This document shows positions 50,380 to 59,222 of a DNA stretch of 64,000 nt, piece by piece; the first letter of the stretch is position 1, and each line of letters begins with the position of its first letter. The notes beneath the pieces are model-generated. The model had not been told where the DNA came from. It made no database searches and saw only the letters and a list, made by a program, of their open reading frames with translations. The stretch spans positions 16,275 through 80,274 of the forward strand of contig CAYNUO010000001.1 of assembly GCA_964400405.1 (NCBI GenBank), given 5' to 3'. The position numbers were made by a program, and so were the translations under genes. The stretch is from CANKJK01 sp964400405 (GTDB taxonomy: Bacteria; Acidobacteriota; Vicinamibacteria; Vicinamibacterales; UBA2999).

Positions 50380-52263
50380 TCATTCTATCGAGTCCACCGG
50401 CTCGCGACCGCGCGTTGCATCCGTCCGCGCCAGCACTTTCCGCAGCCCCTGCCGGGAGAGCCCGAGCGCGCGGGCCGTCCGCGTCGGCGAGGCACCGTGC
50501 CGCGCCAGCGCCTCGCGGACGTACGCGCGCTCGAAGCGCCCGCGTGCCTCCGCGAACGGCAGCAGCGTTCCCGGCTCGCCTCTGATCCCGTCCGGCAGCC
50601 GCGCCGCGTCGATCGCGCCCGATGCCGGCGCGTGCACGGCGAGCGTCGCCAGCACGTGCTGCAGCTCGCGCACGTTGCCCGGCCATGTGTACCGCTCGAG
50701 CGCCGCTATCACCTCCGGTGTGATGACCGCCGTGGTCCCGGCCTGCGCCGCGAGCGTCGGCCAGCAGGCCTCGACGATGAGCGCCACGTCGCCCGGGCGC
50801 GCGCGGAGCGGAGGCACGCGGATGCGGATGACGGCGATGCGATACAGCAGGTCCGCGCGGAAGCTGCCCGCCTGCGCTTCGGCGTCGAGCGGGCGATTGC
50901 ACGCCGCCACGAAGCGGACATCCACCGGCCGGACCTGCCCTTCGCCGACGCGACGGACCTCCTGTTCCTGAAACGCCCGCAGCAGCTTGGCCTGGGCCCT
51001 CAGTGAGAGATCCGCGACCTCGTCGAGGAACAGCGTGCCGCCGGAGGCCTCCTCCAGCAGACCGGGCCGCCCGGTCACCGCACCGGTGAACGCGCCGCGC
51101 GCGTGGCCGAACAGTTCCGCGTCCACCAGTTCGTCGGTCAGCGCGGCGCAGTTCAGGTCGCGGAACGGGGCGCCGGACCGCGCGCTCAACGCGTGCAGGC
51201 CGCGCGCCACCAGTTCCTTGCCCGTGCCGGTTTCCCCTTCGATGAGGACGGGAAAGGGCGTCCGTGCGGCCCGCACGATGTCGAGCCGCAGCGCCCGGAT
51301 GACGTCGCTCTCGCCGACCAGACCCGCGACCTGCCGGCCGCCGGCGTCGTGGGGGCGAGCGCGGCCGGGCACAGGGCGACCGGCCTCGCGCCGCACCGTC
51401 CGTTCGGCCACCGCGGCCTGCCACCCGGCCGGCGCCCGCGCGCTGATACGCCTCACGCGGGTGCGCAGGACGCCGGCTTCGGGTGCTCTGGTCGCACTGC
51501 TGACGTCGCGCCAGACCGCCAGCGCCCGGAGCCGCACCCACGGGAGGTGCGCGGCATCCGCCAGGCGCAGCACGTCCGTCGCGGCGCTCGCGACGAGCGC
51601 GCCGTCACCCGTGGCGGCCACGACGCGCAGGTGCGCCAGTGCAGCCTCGACCGCCGCCGAGTCGTCGTCCGGCGGAACCGCTGCCCTCAACGCGGCAACG
51701 GCGCAGCCCGCCCGGAAGACATGTCCCGCCACCACGAGCCGCTCCACCCGTGTGCCCCACGCCGCCAGGACGAGCGGCGCCAGCACGTCGCACTCCGGCC
51801 ACAGCCACTCGTCGGGCTCGCCTCGAAGCGCCGTCGACTCGTCACCTTCCCTGAGCGCGCACGCCGCCCCGACACCCCAGCCTGCCGCGGCCCACCCGTT
51901 CCCTGGCGGCAGACGCACGGCCACCCTCGCCTCGCCGTATCGCGCCGCGTCTGCATGCGCCCACGCACGCCACAGCGCCGCCGCGGCCATCGTGCCGGCA
52001 TCGCCGGCCCGGCCGCCCGCCGCCTCCGCGTCGCCACACGCCGTCACTGCACTGGTCGTGTCGCCACGCTCCAGCTGCAGGCGCGCGAGCACCAGACGTG
52101 CCCGTGCGGCGGCAGCCCACTGCCCCCGCCGCTCCAGCGCCAGCGCGGCGGACCGGCACATCCGCAACGCCTGCGCGTGGCGTCCGCGGCGCGCCGCCCG
52201 CCACGCCTCCTCCGCCAGCCCCTCCCACCGCGTCTCGTATCCCCGATCCGGATGCCGTCGCAT
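50380..52263 (-). CDS. Sigma-54-dependent transcriptional activator (bEBP)
   Basis: A 627-residue enhancer-binding protein. Residues about 1-310 are an Ala/Arg-rich helical, TPR-like sensory region without receiver, PAS or GAF. The AAA+ core (about 320-555) has Walker A EGETGTGKELVARG, the sigma-54 contact loop GAFTGA in GHARGAFTGAVTG and Walker B GGTLFLDEVADL. A Fis-type HTH ends the protein (SPTRTARALGLSRQGLRKVL). ATG 52263 follows GGCGGGAGGG; the frame is open beyond it but overlaps aroC antisense. It is coupled to dppBC and divergent from aroC. Confidence 0.92.
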   Translation of the reverse strand: MRRHPDRGYETRWEGLAEEAWRAARRGRHAQALRMCRSAALALERRGQWAAAARARLVLARLQLERGDTTSAVTACGDAEAAGGRAGDAGTMAAAALWRAWAHADAARYGEARVAVRLPPGNGWAAAGWGVGAACALREGDESTALRGEPDEWLWPECDVLAPLVLAAWGTRVERLVVAGHVFRAGCAVAALRAAVPPDDDSAAVEAALAHLRVVAATGDGALVASAATDVLRLADAAHLPWVRLRALAVWRDVSSATRAPEAGVLRTRVRRISARAPAGWQAAVAERTVRREAGRPVPGRARPHDAGGRQVAGLVGESDVIRALRLDIVRAARTPFPVLIEGETGTGKELVARGLHALSARSGAPFRDLNCAALTDELVDAELFGHARGAFTGAVTGRPGLLEEASGGTLFLDEVADLSLRAQAKLLRAFQEQEVRRVGEGQVRPVDVRFVAACNRPLDAEAQAGSFRADLLYRIAVIRIRVPPLRARPGDVALIVEACWPTLAAQAGTTAVITPEVIAALERYTWPGNVRELQHVLATLAVHAPASGAIDAARLPDGIRGEPGTLLPFAEARGRFERAYVREALARHGASPTRTARALGLSRQGLRKVLARTDATRGREPVDSIE

Positions 52264-52374
52264 GCGCCCTCCCGCCGTTCCACCACGTCCGGTCCGGGCA
52301 CTGCAACAGCGACGACCGTCCGCAAGTCGTTGATTCAACAGGCCTGCGGCACCAGAGGCGCGCGGTTCTTCATA

Positions 52375-52380
52375 TACAAT
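52375..52380 (+). promoter_or_regulatory. -10 box of aroC
   Basis: TACAAT ends 9 nt before ATG 52390 with no Shine-Dalgarno. A palindrome GTTGA-T-TCAAC lies at 52329-52339, about 40 bp upstream, and could be an operator. Confidence 0.45.
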
Positions 52381-52389
52381 CGACGCTTC

Positions 52390-53601
52390 ATGCTGCGTTT
52401 TCTCACGGCCGGCGAATCGCACGGCCAGGCCCTGGTGGCCACACTCGACGGCTGCCCTGCCGGACTCCCCCTCGACCCCGACGCCATCAACCGCCAGCTC
52501 AAGCGCCGCCAGGGTGGCTACGGCCGGGGCCGCCGCATGGCTATCGAGTCGGACCGCGCCGAGTGGTTTTCCGGTGTGCGCCACGGCGTCACGACCGGCG
52601 CCCCGATTGCGCTCATCGTCCGCAACAAGGACTGGGTGAACTGGCAGCAGACGATGTACGTCGAACCGTCGATGCCGGAAGGCTCGACCGGCGTCGTGAA
52701 GCCGGCGGTCACACGCCCGCGCCCCGGTCACGCCGACCTGGCCGGCGCCGTGAAGTACGGGCACGACGACATCCGCGACGTGCTCGAACGCGCCAGCGCG
52801 CGCGAGACCACGATGCGCGTCGCCATCGGCGGCATCGCGCGCCAGCTGCTGGAACAGTTCGGCATCCGCATCGCAAGCCATGTCACGACGATTGGCGACG
52901 TCTCGATCGCCGCCGATCGCGTCGTGAGCTTCGCCGAAGCCGCGGCCCTGCCGGACGACGGTCCGCTCCACTGCGTCGACGCCGCCGCTGAAGAACGGAT
53001 GAAGACGGCCATCGACGTCGCGGGCAAGGCCGGCGACACGCTCGGCGGCGCGTTCGAAGTGATCGTCACCGGTCTGCCGGTAGGCCTCGGCTCCTACGTG
53101 CAGTGGGACCGCAAGCTGGACGGCCGTCTCGCGCAGGCCATCATGAGCATCCATGCCGTGAAGGCGGTCGGGCTCGGCATCGGCCCTGAAGTCGCCGTGC
53201 GGCCGGGGTCCCATGTCCACGACGAGATCCTGAAAGCCGCCGAGGGTGCCGCGTGGCCCGTGCGGCGGCCGACCAACCGTGCCGGCGGGCTCGAGGGCGG
53301 CGTGACCAACGGCGAGGACCTGCGGGTGACCGGCTACATGAAGCCGATCTCGACGCTGATGACGCCGCTCCGCTCGGTCGACCTCAACACGCTGAACGAG
53401 GAGCCGGCGGCGATCGAGCGCAGCGACGTATGTGCGGTGCCGGCCGCAGCCGTCGTCGGTGAGGCGATGGTCGCCATCGTCATGGCGGACGCGCTGCTCG
53501 AGAAGTTCGGCGCCGACTCGGTCGACGAGATTGGCCGCAACCTCGCTTCCGCCCGGGCGGCCCTGGCCGAGCGCTTCCACCGCACGGTGCCCGTCACCTA
53601 G
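52390..53601 (+). CDS. aroC: Chorismate synthase
   Basis: A 403-residue FMN enzyme converting EPSP to chorismate, the substrate of TrpE and chorismate mutase encoded in the window's minus-strand operon. It has the N-terminal LRFLTAGESHGQALVA signature, RRQGGYGRGRRM, the second signature region YGHDDIRDVLERASARETT and the C-terminal SVDLNTLNEEP. ATG 52390 was taken because the leader-like upstream frame is antisense to the bEBP gene. First gene of an apparent aroC-def-fmt-rsmB run. Confidence 0.96.
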   Translation: MLRFLTAGESHGQALVATLDGCPAGLPLDPDAINRQLKRRQGGYGRGRRMAIESDRAEWFSGVRHGVTTGAPIALIVRNKDWVNWQQTMYVEPSMPEGSTGVVKPAVTRPRPGHADLAGAVKYGHDDIRDVLERASARETTMRVAIGGIARQLLEQFGIRIASHVTTIGDVSIAADRVVSFAEAAALPDDGPLHCVDAAAEERMKTAIDVAGKAGDTLGGAFEVIVTGLPVGLGSYVQWDRKLDGRLAQAIMSIHAVKAVGLGIGPEVAVRPGSHVHDEILKAAEGAAWPVRRPTNRAGGLEGGVTNGEDLRVTGYMKPISTLMTPLRSVDLNTLNEEPAAIERSDVCAVPAAAVVGEAMVAIVMADALLEKFGADSVDEIGRNLASARAALAERFHRTVPVT

Positions 53602-53610
53602 GCCGGTCGC

Positions 53611-54120
53611 GTGATCCGGCCGATCCTCCGCTACGGCGCCCGCGCGCTCCACGCGCCCGCCGCCCCCGTCGAGGCCATCACACCGGACATCCTGACGCTC
53701 GTCGACGACATGATCGCAACGATGTACGCGGCGCCGGGCGTCGGCCTCGCCGCGCCACAGATCGGCGTCGGCCTTCGGATCTTCGTCGTCGATATCTCCG
53801 TGGGCCGCAAGGCCGGGGACCTGATGGTGTTCATCAACCCGGAGTGGGTCGCCCGCGAGGGCATGCAGCTCGAAGAGGAAGGCTGCCTCAGCGTGCCCGG
53901 CTTCAATGCGACCGTCGCCCGGCCCCAACGCGCCGTGGTGCGCGGCCTCGATCGCGACGGCGTCAGCCGCGACGTCGAAGGTACGGGTCTGCTCGCCCGC
54001 GCGTTCCAGCACGAGATGGATCATCTGGACGGCACGGTCTTCGTCGACCGTCTGCGCGGTCTCCAGAAGGACCTCATCACGCGGAAGATCAAGAAGATGA
54101 CGAAGGCCGGCCAGTGGTAG
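53611..54120 (+). CDS. def: Peptide deformylase
   Basis: A 169-residue iron/zinc enzyme removing the formyl group from nascent proteins. It has GVGLAAPQIG, the metal Cys motif EEEGCLSVPG and the HEMDHLDG zinc motif. GTG 53611 lies 9 bp after aroC. Normal type 1 length. Confidence 0.96.
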   Translation: MIRPILRYGARALHAPAAPVEAITPDILTLVDDMIATMYAAPGVGLAAPQIGVGLRIFVVDISVGRKAGDLMVFINPEWVAREGMQLEEEGCLSVPGFNATVARPQRAVVRGLDRDGVSRDVEGTGLLARAFQHEMDHLDGTVFVDRLRGLQKDLITRKIKKMTKAGQW

Positions 54121-55067
54121 CGCCTCCGGTGCCGCCGCTCCGCATCGTCTACTTCGGCACACCGTCGTTCGCCGTCCCGACTCTCAACCGGCTGATCGCG
54201 TCGTCGCACACCGTGGTCGGCGTCGTCACGCAGCCGGACCGTCCGTCCGGACGCGGGCAGCAGACCGCCCCCACGCCGGTGAAGGCCGCGGCAATGCCGC
54301 ACGGCATCCCCGTGTTCCAGCCGGCGACGCTGAAGGACCCGGAGATCGAGCCGGCGCTGCGCGCGCTCGCGCCCGACCTGGGCGTCGTCGCCGCCTACGG
54401 CCGCATCATTCCGCAGCGCCTGATCACGCTGCCGCGCCTCGGCATGATCAACGTCCACGCCTCGCTGCTCCCCCGCCACCGCGGCGCGGCGCCGATCCAC
54501 CGCGCCGTCATCAATGGCGATGCCGAGACGGGCGTGACGATCATGCGGGTTGTGCAGGCCCTCGACGCCGGCGCGATGTTCGCCACCGTGACGCGCGCCA
54601 TCGGCCCCGACGACACGAGCGATGTCGTCGAGCGGGACCTTGCGGAGCTGGGCGCCGATCTGCTCGTGCAGGTCGCCGACCAGCTCGCCATGGGCACGGC
54701 CACCGAAACCGAGCAGGATGCCTCGCAGGCGACCTACGCGGAGCGGCTGACCAAGGAGGAGGGTCACGTCGACTGGACGCTCCCGGCGTCCATCCTCCGC
54801 AACCGCATCCGCGGCCTGTATCCGTGGCCCCACGCCTACACGTTTCTCGACGGGGCGCGACTCATCCTGCTGCACGCGACGGTGGGTCCGGCTACGGCCG
54901 CCGCGCCAGGCACGGTGATCCAGGCGGACACCGCGGGCCTGCTCGTGGCCGCGGGCGCCGGCACGTCGCTGCTGATCGATCGTCTCCAGCCGGAAGGCAG
55001 ACGGGCGATGGACGCCCGCGCGTTCCTGTCCGGCCGGCCCGTGGCCAGCGGCGTGACGCTCAGCTGA
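54114..55067 (+). CDS. fmt: Methionyl-tRNA formyltransferase
   Basis: A 317-residue formyltransferase working with the adjacent deformylase. It begins LRIVYFGTPSFAVPTL, has the catalytic HASLLPRHRGAAPIHRAVI motif and SQATYAERLTKEEGHVDW at the domain boundary. GTG 54114 overlaps def by 7 bp and has AAGG eight bases upstream; a second GTG at 54129 is possible. TGA overlaps the rsmB ATG (TGATG). Confidence 0.94.
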   Translation: MVAPPVPPLRIVYFGTPSFAVPTLNRLIASSHTVVGVVTQPDRPSGRGQQTAPTPVKAAAMPHGIPVFQPATLKDPEIEPALRALAPDLGVVAAYGRIIPQRLITLPRLGMINVHASLLPRHRGAAPIHRAVINGDAETGVTIMRVVQALDAGAMFATVTRAIGPDDTSDVVERDLAELGADLLVQVADQLAMGTATETEQDASQATYAERLTKEEGHVDWTLPASILRNRIRGLYPWPHAYTFLDGARLILLHATVGPATAAAPGTVIQADTAGLLVAAGAGTSLLIDRLQPEGRRAMDARAFLSGRPVASGVTLS

Positions 55068-56407
55068 TGGTGGCCCCGGCCCGCAGCGCCGCGTACCGCG
55101 CGCTCCGCGCCGTGCAGACGGGCCAGCGCGATCTGCCATCGGCCTGCGCCGCGGAGGACGCGGGCCTGCCCGATGGCCGCGACCGCGGTCTGCTGCGGGA
55201 GATCGTCACCGGCACGCTCCGCTGGCAACGCCGGCTCGACCACGTCCTCGCGCATGTGGCGCGCCGGGACACCGCCCGGCTCGACCCGGAAGTCCTGACC
55301 ATCCTCGAGCTTTCGGCGTATCAGCTGTTGCACCTGACGCGGGTGCCCGCGTCCGCCGTGGTCGACGATGCCGTGACGCTGACGCGCGGGGCGCGCAAGG
55401 TCTCCGCGGCCGGCTTCGTCAACGGCGTCCTGCGTACGCTCTCCCGCCAGCGCGACCGGCTGCCGCTGCCGGCACGCCCCGCGCCGGAGGCGCCGCGCGC
55501 GGACATCGTCACGTGGCTCGGCATCACGTACGCGCATCCGGACTGGCTCGTGGCGCGCTGGGTCGAGCGTTTCGGCCTGGACGATGCGGAAGCGTGGCTC
55601 CGGTTCAATACGGCCGTGCCCGAACCGACGCTCCGCATCAACAGCCTTGCCGGGCCGGACGACGCGCTTCAGACAGCGCTGACGCGCGATGACGTGACGG
55701 TGCGGCCAGGCGCATGGGCGCCCGGGGCGTTCATCGTGGAGTCCGGAGATCCGCAGGGGGTCGCGGCGGCCGGGCTGGTCGTGCCGCAGGACGAAGGCTC
55801 CCAGCTCGTCGCATGCCTGGTCGACGCCACGCCGGGTTCGCGCGTGCTGGACGTCTGTGCCGCACCCGGCGGCAAGGCCACGGCGATCGCCGCGCGTCTG
55901 GGCGAGACGGGCCTGCTCGTCGCCTGCGACATCCGGCCGCGGCGCATGCGGACGCTCGCCGCGACCGTCAGAACGGCCCGCGCGGACCGTGTGCGGCTGG
56001 TCCAGGTCGGCGCCCGCGCCGCATTGCCGGTCCGTCCAGTCTTTGACTGGGTGCTGGTGGACGCGCCGTGCTCGGGGTTGGGAACGGTACGGCGGGACCC
56101 GGACATCAAGTGGCGCCGCTCCGCGGACGACCTCGCTGCCTTCGCCGTCACGCAGCGTGACATTCTCAGCCGCGCCGCCGCGGCCGTGCGGCCGGGGGGA
56201 CGGCTCGTCTACGCCACGTGCTCCAGCGAGCCCGAGGAAAACGAAGAGGTGGTCGCCAGCTTCCTGGCCGACCACCCCGACTTCTCACTCGTCAACCTCG
56301 CGGCCGCCCCGCCCGCGGGTGTTGCACCCGCCCTCATAGACGCCGCCGGCATGCTGCGGACCGCGCCGCACCGGCACCAGCTCGAGGCGTTCTTCGGCGC
56401 CGTGCTG
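55067..56407 (+). CDS. rsmB: 16S rRNA m5C967 methyltransferase RsmB, cut by an assembly gap
   Basis: At least 447 residues. The N-terminal NusB-like domain (about 1-145) is followed by the SAM methyltransferase core with DVCAAPGGKATAIA, the catalytic Cys in LVDAPCSGLGTVRRDPDIKW and the second Cys in LVYATCSSEPEENE. The frame runs into the N block at 56408 just after HRHQLEAFFGAVL, so only a few C-terminal residues are missing. Confidence 0.93.
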
Positions 56408-56507
56408 NNNNNNNNNNNNNNNNNNNNNNNNNNNNNNNNNNNNNNNNNNNNNNNNNNNNNNNNNNNNNNNNNNNNNNNNNNNNNNNNNNNNNNNNNNNNN
56501 NNNNNNN
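56408..56507. other. Assembly gap (100 N)
   Basis: 100 N between the end of rsmB and the convergent methyltransferase stop. It hides the rsmB stop codon and the convergent intergenic region. Confidence 0.99.
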
Positions 56508-56511
56508 AGGA

Positions 56512-57324
56512 CTACTTCTTCGTCGCGGTGAACGCGCCGGACGGGCCCGTGCCGGTCATGCTGTTGCCCGAGACCTTCGCCTTGTAGGTCGCACTGCCGA
56601 CCGTAAAGGTCAGCTCCTCACCGAGCAGCCGTCCGCCGGTGAGCGCCGCGCCGCCGAGCGTGCCCGCGACCTTCTGGAAGGTCTGCGTCAGCACGAGGTC
56701 CCCCTGCGGCGTCTGCCACGTGCCCTGCACCTTGGCGGGCACGATCCACAGCAGCGCCGTGCACCAACTCGTGCAGTCGCCTCCGGCGTTCTGCGTCTCG
56801 TCGGCTTCCCAATCCTCCATGTCGAACGTGTTCGACACGATGCGCGTTCCCGGCTTGAGGTCCAGAATCTTCGGCCGCAGGCGCATGTTGATCGACGGAA
56901 GCAGGAACATCGTGATGACGTCGGCCTTGCTCAGGTCCGTCTCGAACAGATCCGCTTTCACGAACGTCGCCTTGTCGGCCACGCCGGCCGCCTGCGCGTT
57001 CTTCCGCGAGAGCTCCACCATCGGGGGCTCGTACTCGATGCCCATCGATCTGGCGCCGCGCTTGGCGGCGGTAATGACCGTGATGCCGTCCCCGGACCCG
57101 AGGTCCATGTGGAAGTCCTTCGGCGTCAGCTTCGCCATGTCCAGCATGCGATCGACGAGCGCCTGGGGCGAAGGCACCCAGACCACGTCCTTGCCGGACT
57201 GGCCGACGCGGGGTTCAAACGGCGCGGGAGCGCCAGCGGCAGGCTTGGTCTGCGCCGGTGCGGCCGCAACAACCGAGACGAGGAACGCGGCAGCCAGAGC
57301 CGCCCGGACGAAGTGTGTGCGCAT
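56512..57324 (-). CDS. Exported SAM-dependent methyltransferase with C-terminal beta domain
   Basis: A 270-residue protein with a signal peptide (FVRAALAAAFLVSVVAAAPAQ). A Dot1-like class I methyltransferase follows (motif I DLGSGDGITVITAAKRGA, then GIEYEPPMVELSRKN) to about residue 190. Then comes a beta-rich C-terminal domain (GTWQTPQGDLVLTQTFQKVA, GTLGGAALTGGRLLGEELTF). SAM is not normally available outside the cytoplasm, so an exported enzyme of this fold is puzzling: the signal may be an uncleaved anchor, or the fold may bind another ligand. The -10 box sits 8 nt before the ATG. Opposite strand to its neighbours. Confidence 0.75.
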   Translation of the reverse strand: MRTHFVRAALAAAFLVSVVAAAPAQTKPAAGAPAPFEPRVGQSGKDVVWVPSPQALVDRMLDMAKLTPKDFHMDLGSGDGITVITAAKRGARSMGIEYEPPMVELSRKNAQAAGVADKATFVKADLFETDLSKADVITMFLLPSINMRLRPKILDLKPGTRIVSNTFDMEDWEADETQNAGGDCTSWCTALLWIVPAKVQGTWQTPQGDLVLTQTFQKVAGTLGGAALTGGRLLGEELTFTVGSATYKAKVSGNSMTGTGPSGAFTATKK

Positions 57325-57332
57325 GGAGGCTG

Positions 57333-57338
57333 ATTCTA
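57333..57338 (-). promoter_or_regulatory. -10 box of the exported methyltransferase
   Basis: TAGAAT on the minus strand, 8 nt before ATG 57324, predicts a leaderless transcript. It is back to back with the -10 of the PASTA gene (57356-57361). Confidence 0.45.
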
Positions 57339-57355
57339 GTGGCAAACCCGCGTGG

Positions 57356-57361
57356 TACGAT
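57356..57361 (+). promoter_or_regulatory. -10 box of the PASTA gene
   Basis: TACGAT ends 7 nt before ATG 57369; an upstream in-frame ATG at 57360 lies inside this hexamer and would not be transcribed. Confidence 0.4.
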
Positions 57362-57368
57362 GCCCGCG

Positions 57369-58088
57369 ATGCCCTTCGCGAGAGGTCTCTGGAGCGCCGG
57401 ACGCATCCTGCTGCTCCTCGGCGCGCTCGGGGTGACCTTCGCCGCCAGCGCCGTGCTGGGGCTGCGCATGGCGCTCCGTGCACGTGAAGTCGCGGTGCCG
57501 GACCTGATCGGCCAGTCGGTCGAAACCGCCACCGAGCGCCTTGCGGCCGACGGGCTGGCGCTGCGTCTCGACGCCAGCCGCCGGGAGCATCCGGGCGTGT
57601 CACCAGACCGGATCGCGCAGCAGGACCCGGCGCCGGGCGTGGGCACGCGCCGTCCACGGGCCGTCCGCGTCTGGCTGAAGACCCCCGCCCGCGCGACCCG
57701 CATTCCTGACTTCACGGGCGGTACGGACCGGACCGCGCGCATCCGCGCGGACCAGGCCGGCGTCCGGCTCGACCCGCCGGCCACGGTGCCTGACGATCGT
57801 CCCGCCGGCACGGTGATCGCGCAGGCCCCTCCCGCCGGCACGCCGGGCGACGCCGTCCGCCTGGTCGTCAGCGGCGGCCCGCAGAGCTGGCCCGTGCTGG
57901 TACCGGACGTCACCGGACAGGACGCCGCGGGCGCCACGGAGCGCTTCAAGGCTGCCGGGTTTCGCGTGCTGGTCACCCCGCGCCGCCGCGCGTCCGGCGT
58001 TCCCGCCGACGTGGTGGCCGCGCAGCAGCCGCTGCCGGGCGCACCGGCCGCCCCGGCCGATACGATCACGCTCGAGGTATATCGATGA
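57369..58088 (+). CDS. Triple-PASTA membrane protein without a kinase domain
   Basis: A 239-residue protein: one N-terminal membrane helix (ILLLLGALGVTFAASAVLGL), then three PASTA domains. They start AVPDLIGQSVETATERL, IPDFTGGTDRTARIRA and VPDVTGQDAAGATERFK, each closing with a strand of the VRVWLKT / VRLVVSGG / ITLEVYR type. PASTA domains bind muropeptides or beta-lactams. There is no Hanks kinase or transpeptidase domain. It sits where Firmicutes carry the PASTA kinase prkC between rsmB and rpe. Confidence 0.85.
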   Translation: MPFARGLWSAGRILLLLGALGVTFAASAVLGLRMALRAREVAVPDLIGQSVETATERLAADGLALRLDASRREHPGVSPDRIAQQDPAPGVGTRRPRAVRVWLKTPARATRIPDFTGGTDRTARIRADQAGVRLDPPATVPDDRPAGTVIAQAPPAGTPGDAVRLVVSGGPQSWPVLVPDVTGQDAAGATERFKAAGFRVLVTPRRRASGVPADVVAAQQPLPGAPAAPADTITLEVYR

Positions 58089-58098
58089 AGGTGACGTC

Positions 58099-58791
58099 AT
58101 GAAGGCGACTCTGTCCCCGACGGCCGTACAGATCGCGCCCTCGATTCTCTCCGCGGACTTCGCGAACCTCGGCCGGGACGTCGCGGCCGTCGAGCGCGGC
58201 GGCGCGGACCTGATCCACGTCGACGTCATGGACGGTCACTTCGTCCCGAACATCACGATCGGCGTGCCGGTGGTGAAGTCGTTGAAGAAGGTGGCCACGC
58301 GGCCGCTCGACGTCCACCTGATGATCGAGCACCCCGACCGCTACATCGAGGACTTCGTGAAGGCGGGCGCCGCCATGGTCTCCGTCCACGTCGAGGCGGT
58401 CCCTCACCTGCAGCGCACGCTCGCCTTCATCCGCTCGGCCGGCGCGCTTGCCGGGGCGGTGCTGAATCCGTCGACGCCCGCCGCGGCGCTGGAGGATGTG
58501 CTCGACGACCTCGACTTCGTCCTCGTCATGTCGGTAAACCCAGGGTTCGGGGGTCAGTCGTTCATTCCGCACAGCCTCGAAAAGCTCGCGCGCGTCTCGC
58601 AGGTGCTTTCCCGCGCACCGCGGCCGATTCCGATCGAGATCGACGGCGGCGTCGGCGCCGACAACATCGCGCAGGTCGTGGCAGCCGGCGCCCGGATCAT
58701 CGTGGCCGGCAACGCCGTGTACGGCACGCCCGACGCCGCCGCCGCCGTGGCCCAGCTCAAGCAGGCCGGCACCGCCGCGCTCCCGAAGTGA
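58099..58791 (+). CDS. rpe: Ribulose-phosphate 3-epimerase
   Basis: A 230-residue TIM-barrel epimerase of the pentose-phosphate pathway. It has IAPSILSADFANLG, the metal-site LIHVDVMDGHFVPNITIG, the catalytic MSVNPGFGGQSFIP and the phosphate loop IDGGVGADN. GTGA overlap with the next gene. Ten base pairs after the PASTA gene. Confidence 0.96.
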   Translation: MKATLSPTAVQIAPSILSADFANLGRDVAAVERGGADLIHVDVMDGHFVPNITIGVPVVKSLKKVATRPLDVHLMIEHPDRYIEDFVKAGAAMVSVHVEAVPHLQRTLAFIRSAGALAGAVLNPSTPAAALEDVLDDLDFVLVMSVNPGFGGQSFIPHSLEKLARVSQVLSRAPRPIPIEIDGGVGADNIAQVVAAGARIIVAGNAVYGTPDAAAAVAQLKQAGTAALPK

Positions 58792-59222
58792 GCGTGGCGC
58801 ACGACACCGCGGGCCGCGACACCGTCGTGCGCCGCACGAGCGTCCGTGTCCGCTACGCCGAAACGGACAAGATGGGCGTCGTCTACCACGCCAACTACTT
58901 CGTCTGGTTCGAAGTCGGCCGCACGGACTGGCTGCGCCAGGCGGGCTGGAGCTATCGCGAGCTGGAGGCGGAGGGTGTCTCGCTACCCGTCATCGAGGCC
59001 CACTGCGAGTATCGCCAGCCCGCCCGCTACGACGACGAGCTCGAGATCCGGACCCGCCCGACGCTGCTCTCCCCCGTACGCGTCCGTTTCGACTACGAGA
59101 TCGTCTTACCGTCAGGCAGCCTGGCCGTCGCCGGGCATACCGTGCACTGTGCACTGGAGCCTTCCGGCCGGCCCTGTCGCCTGCCGGACCGTGTCCGTGC
59201 GATGCTGATAGCCACAGAATGA
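58788..59222 (+). CDS. ybgC: YbgC-type acyl-CoA thioesterase (4HBT hotdog fold)
   Basis: A 144-residue hotdog thioesterase. The YbgC signature RVRYAETDKMGVVYHANYF carries the catalytic Asp/Tyr-His region, followed by FEVGRTDWLRQAG. In proteobacteria ybgC starts the tol-pal operon. Here it is followed by a BamD-like lipoprotein, so an envelope role is plausible. Confidence 0.9.
   Translation: MSVAHDTAGRDTVVRRTSVRVRYAETDKMGVVYHANYFVWFEVGRTDWLRQAGWSYRELEAEGVSLPVIEAHCEYRQPARYDDELEIRTRPTLLSPVRVRFDYEIVLPSGSLAVAGHTVHCALEPSGRPCRLPDRVRAMLIATE

Noticed and set aside
50300..50400. Sigma-54 promoter (TGGCAC-N5-TTGC) before dppBC
   Set aside because: No match near the regulator or permeases; the regulator's targets cannot be placed in this window.
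52264..54162. Upstream part of the frame that ends as the sigma-54 activator
   Set aside because: It runs antisense through aroC and def, whose motifs are complete; the activator begins naturally at ATG 52263 with a GGAGG-type site.
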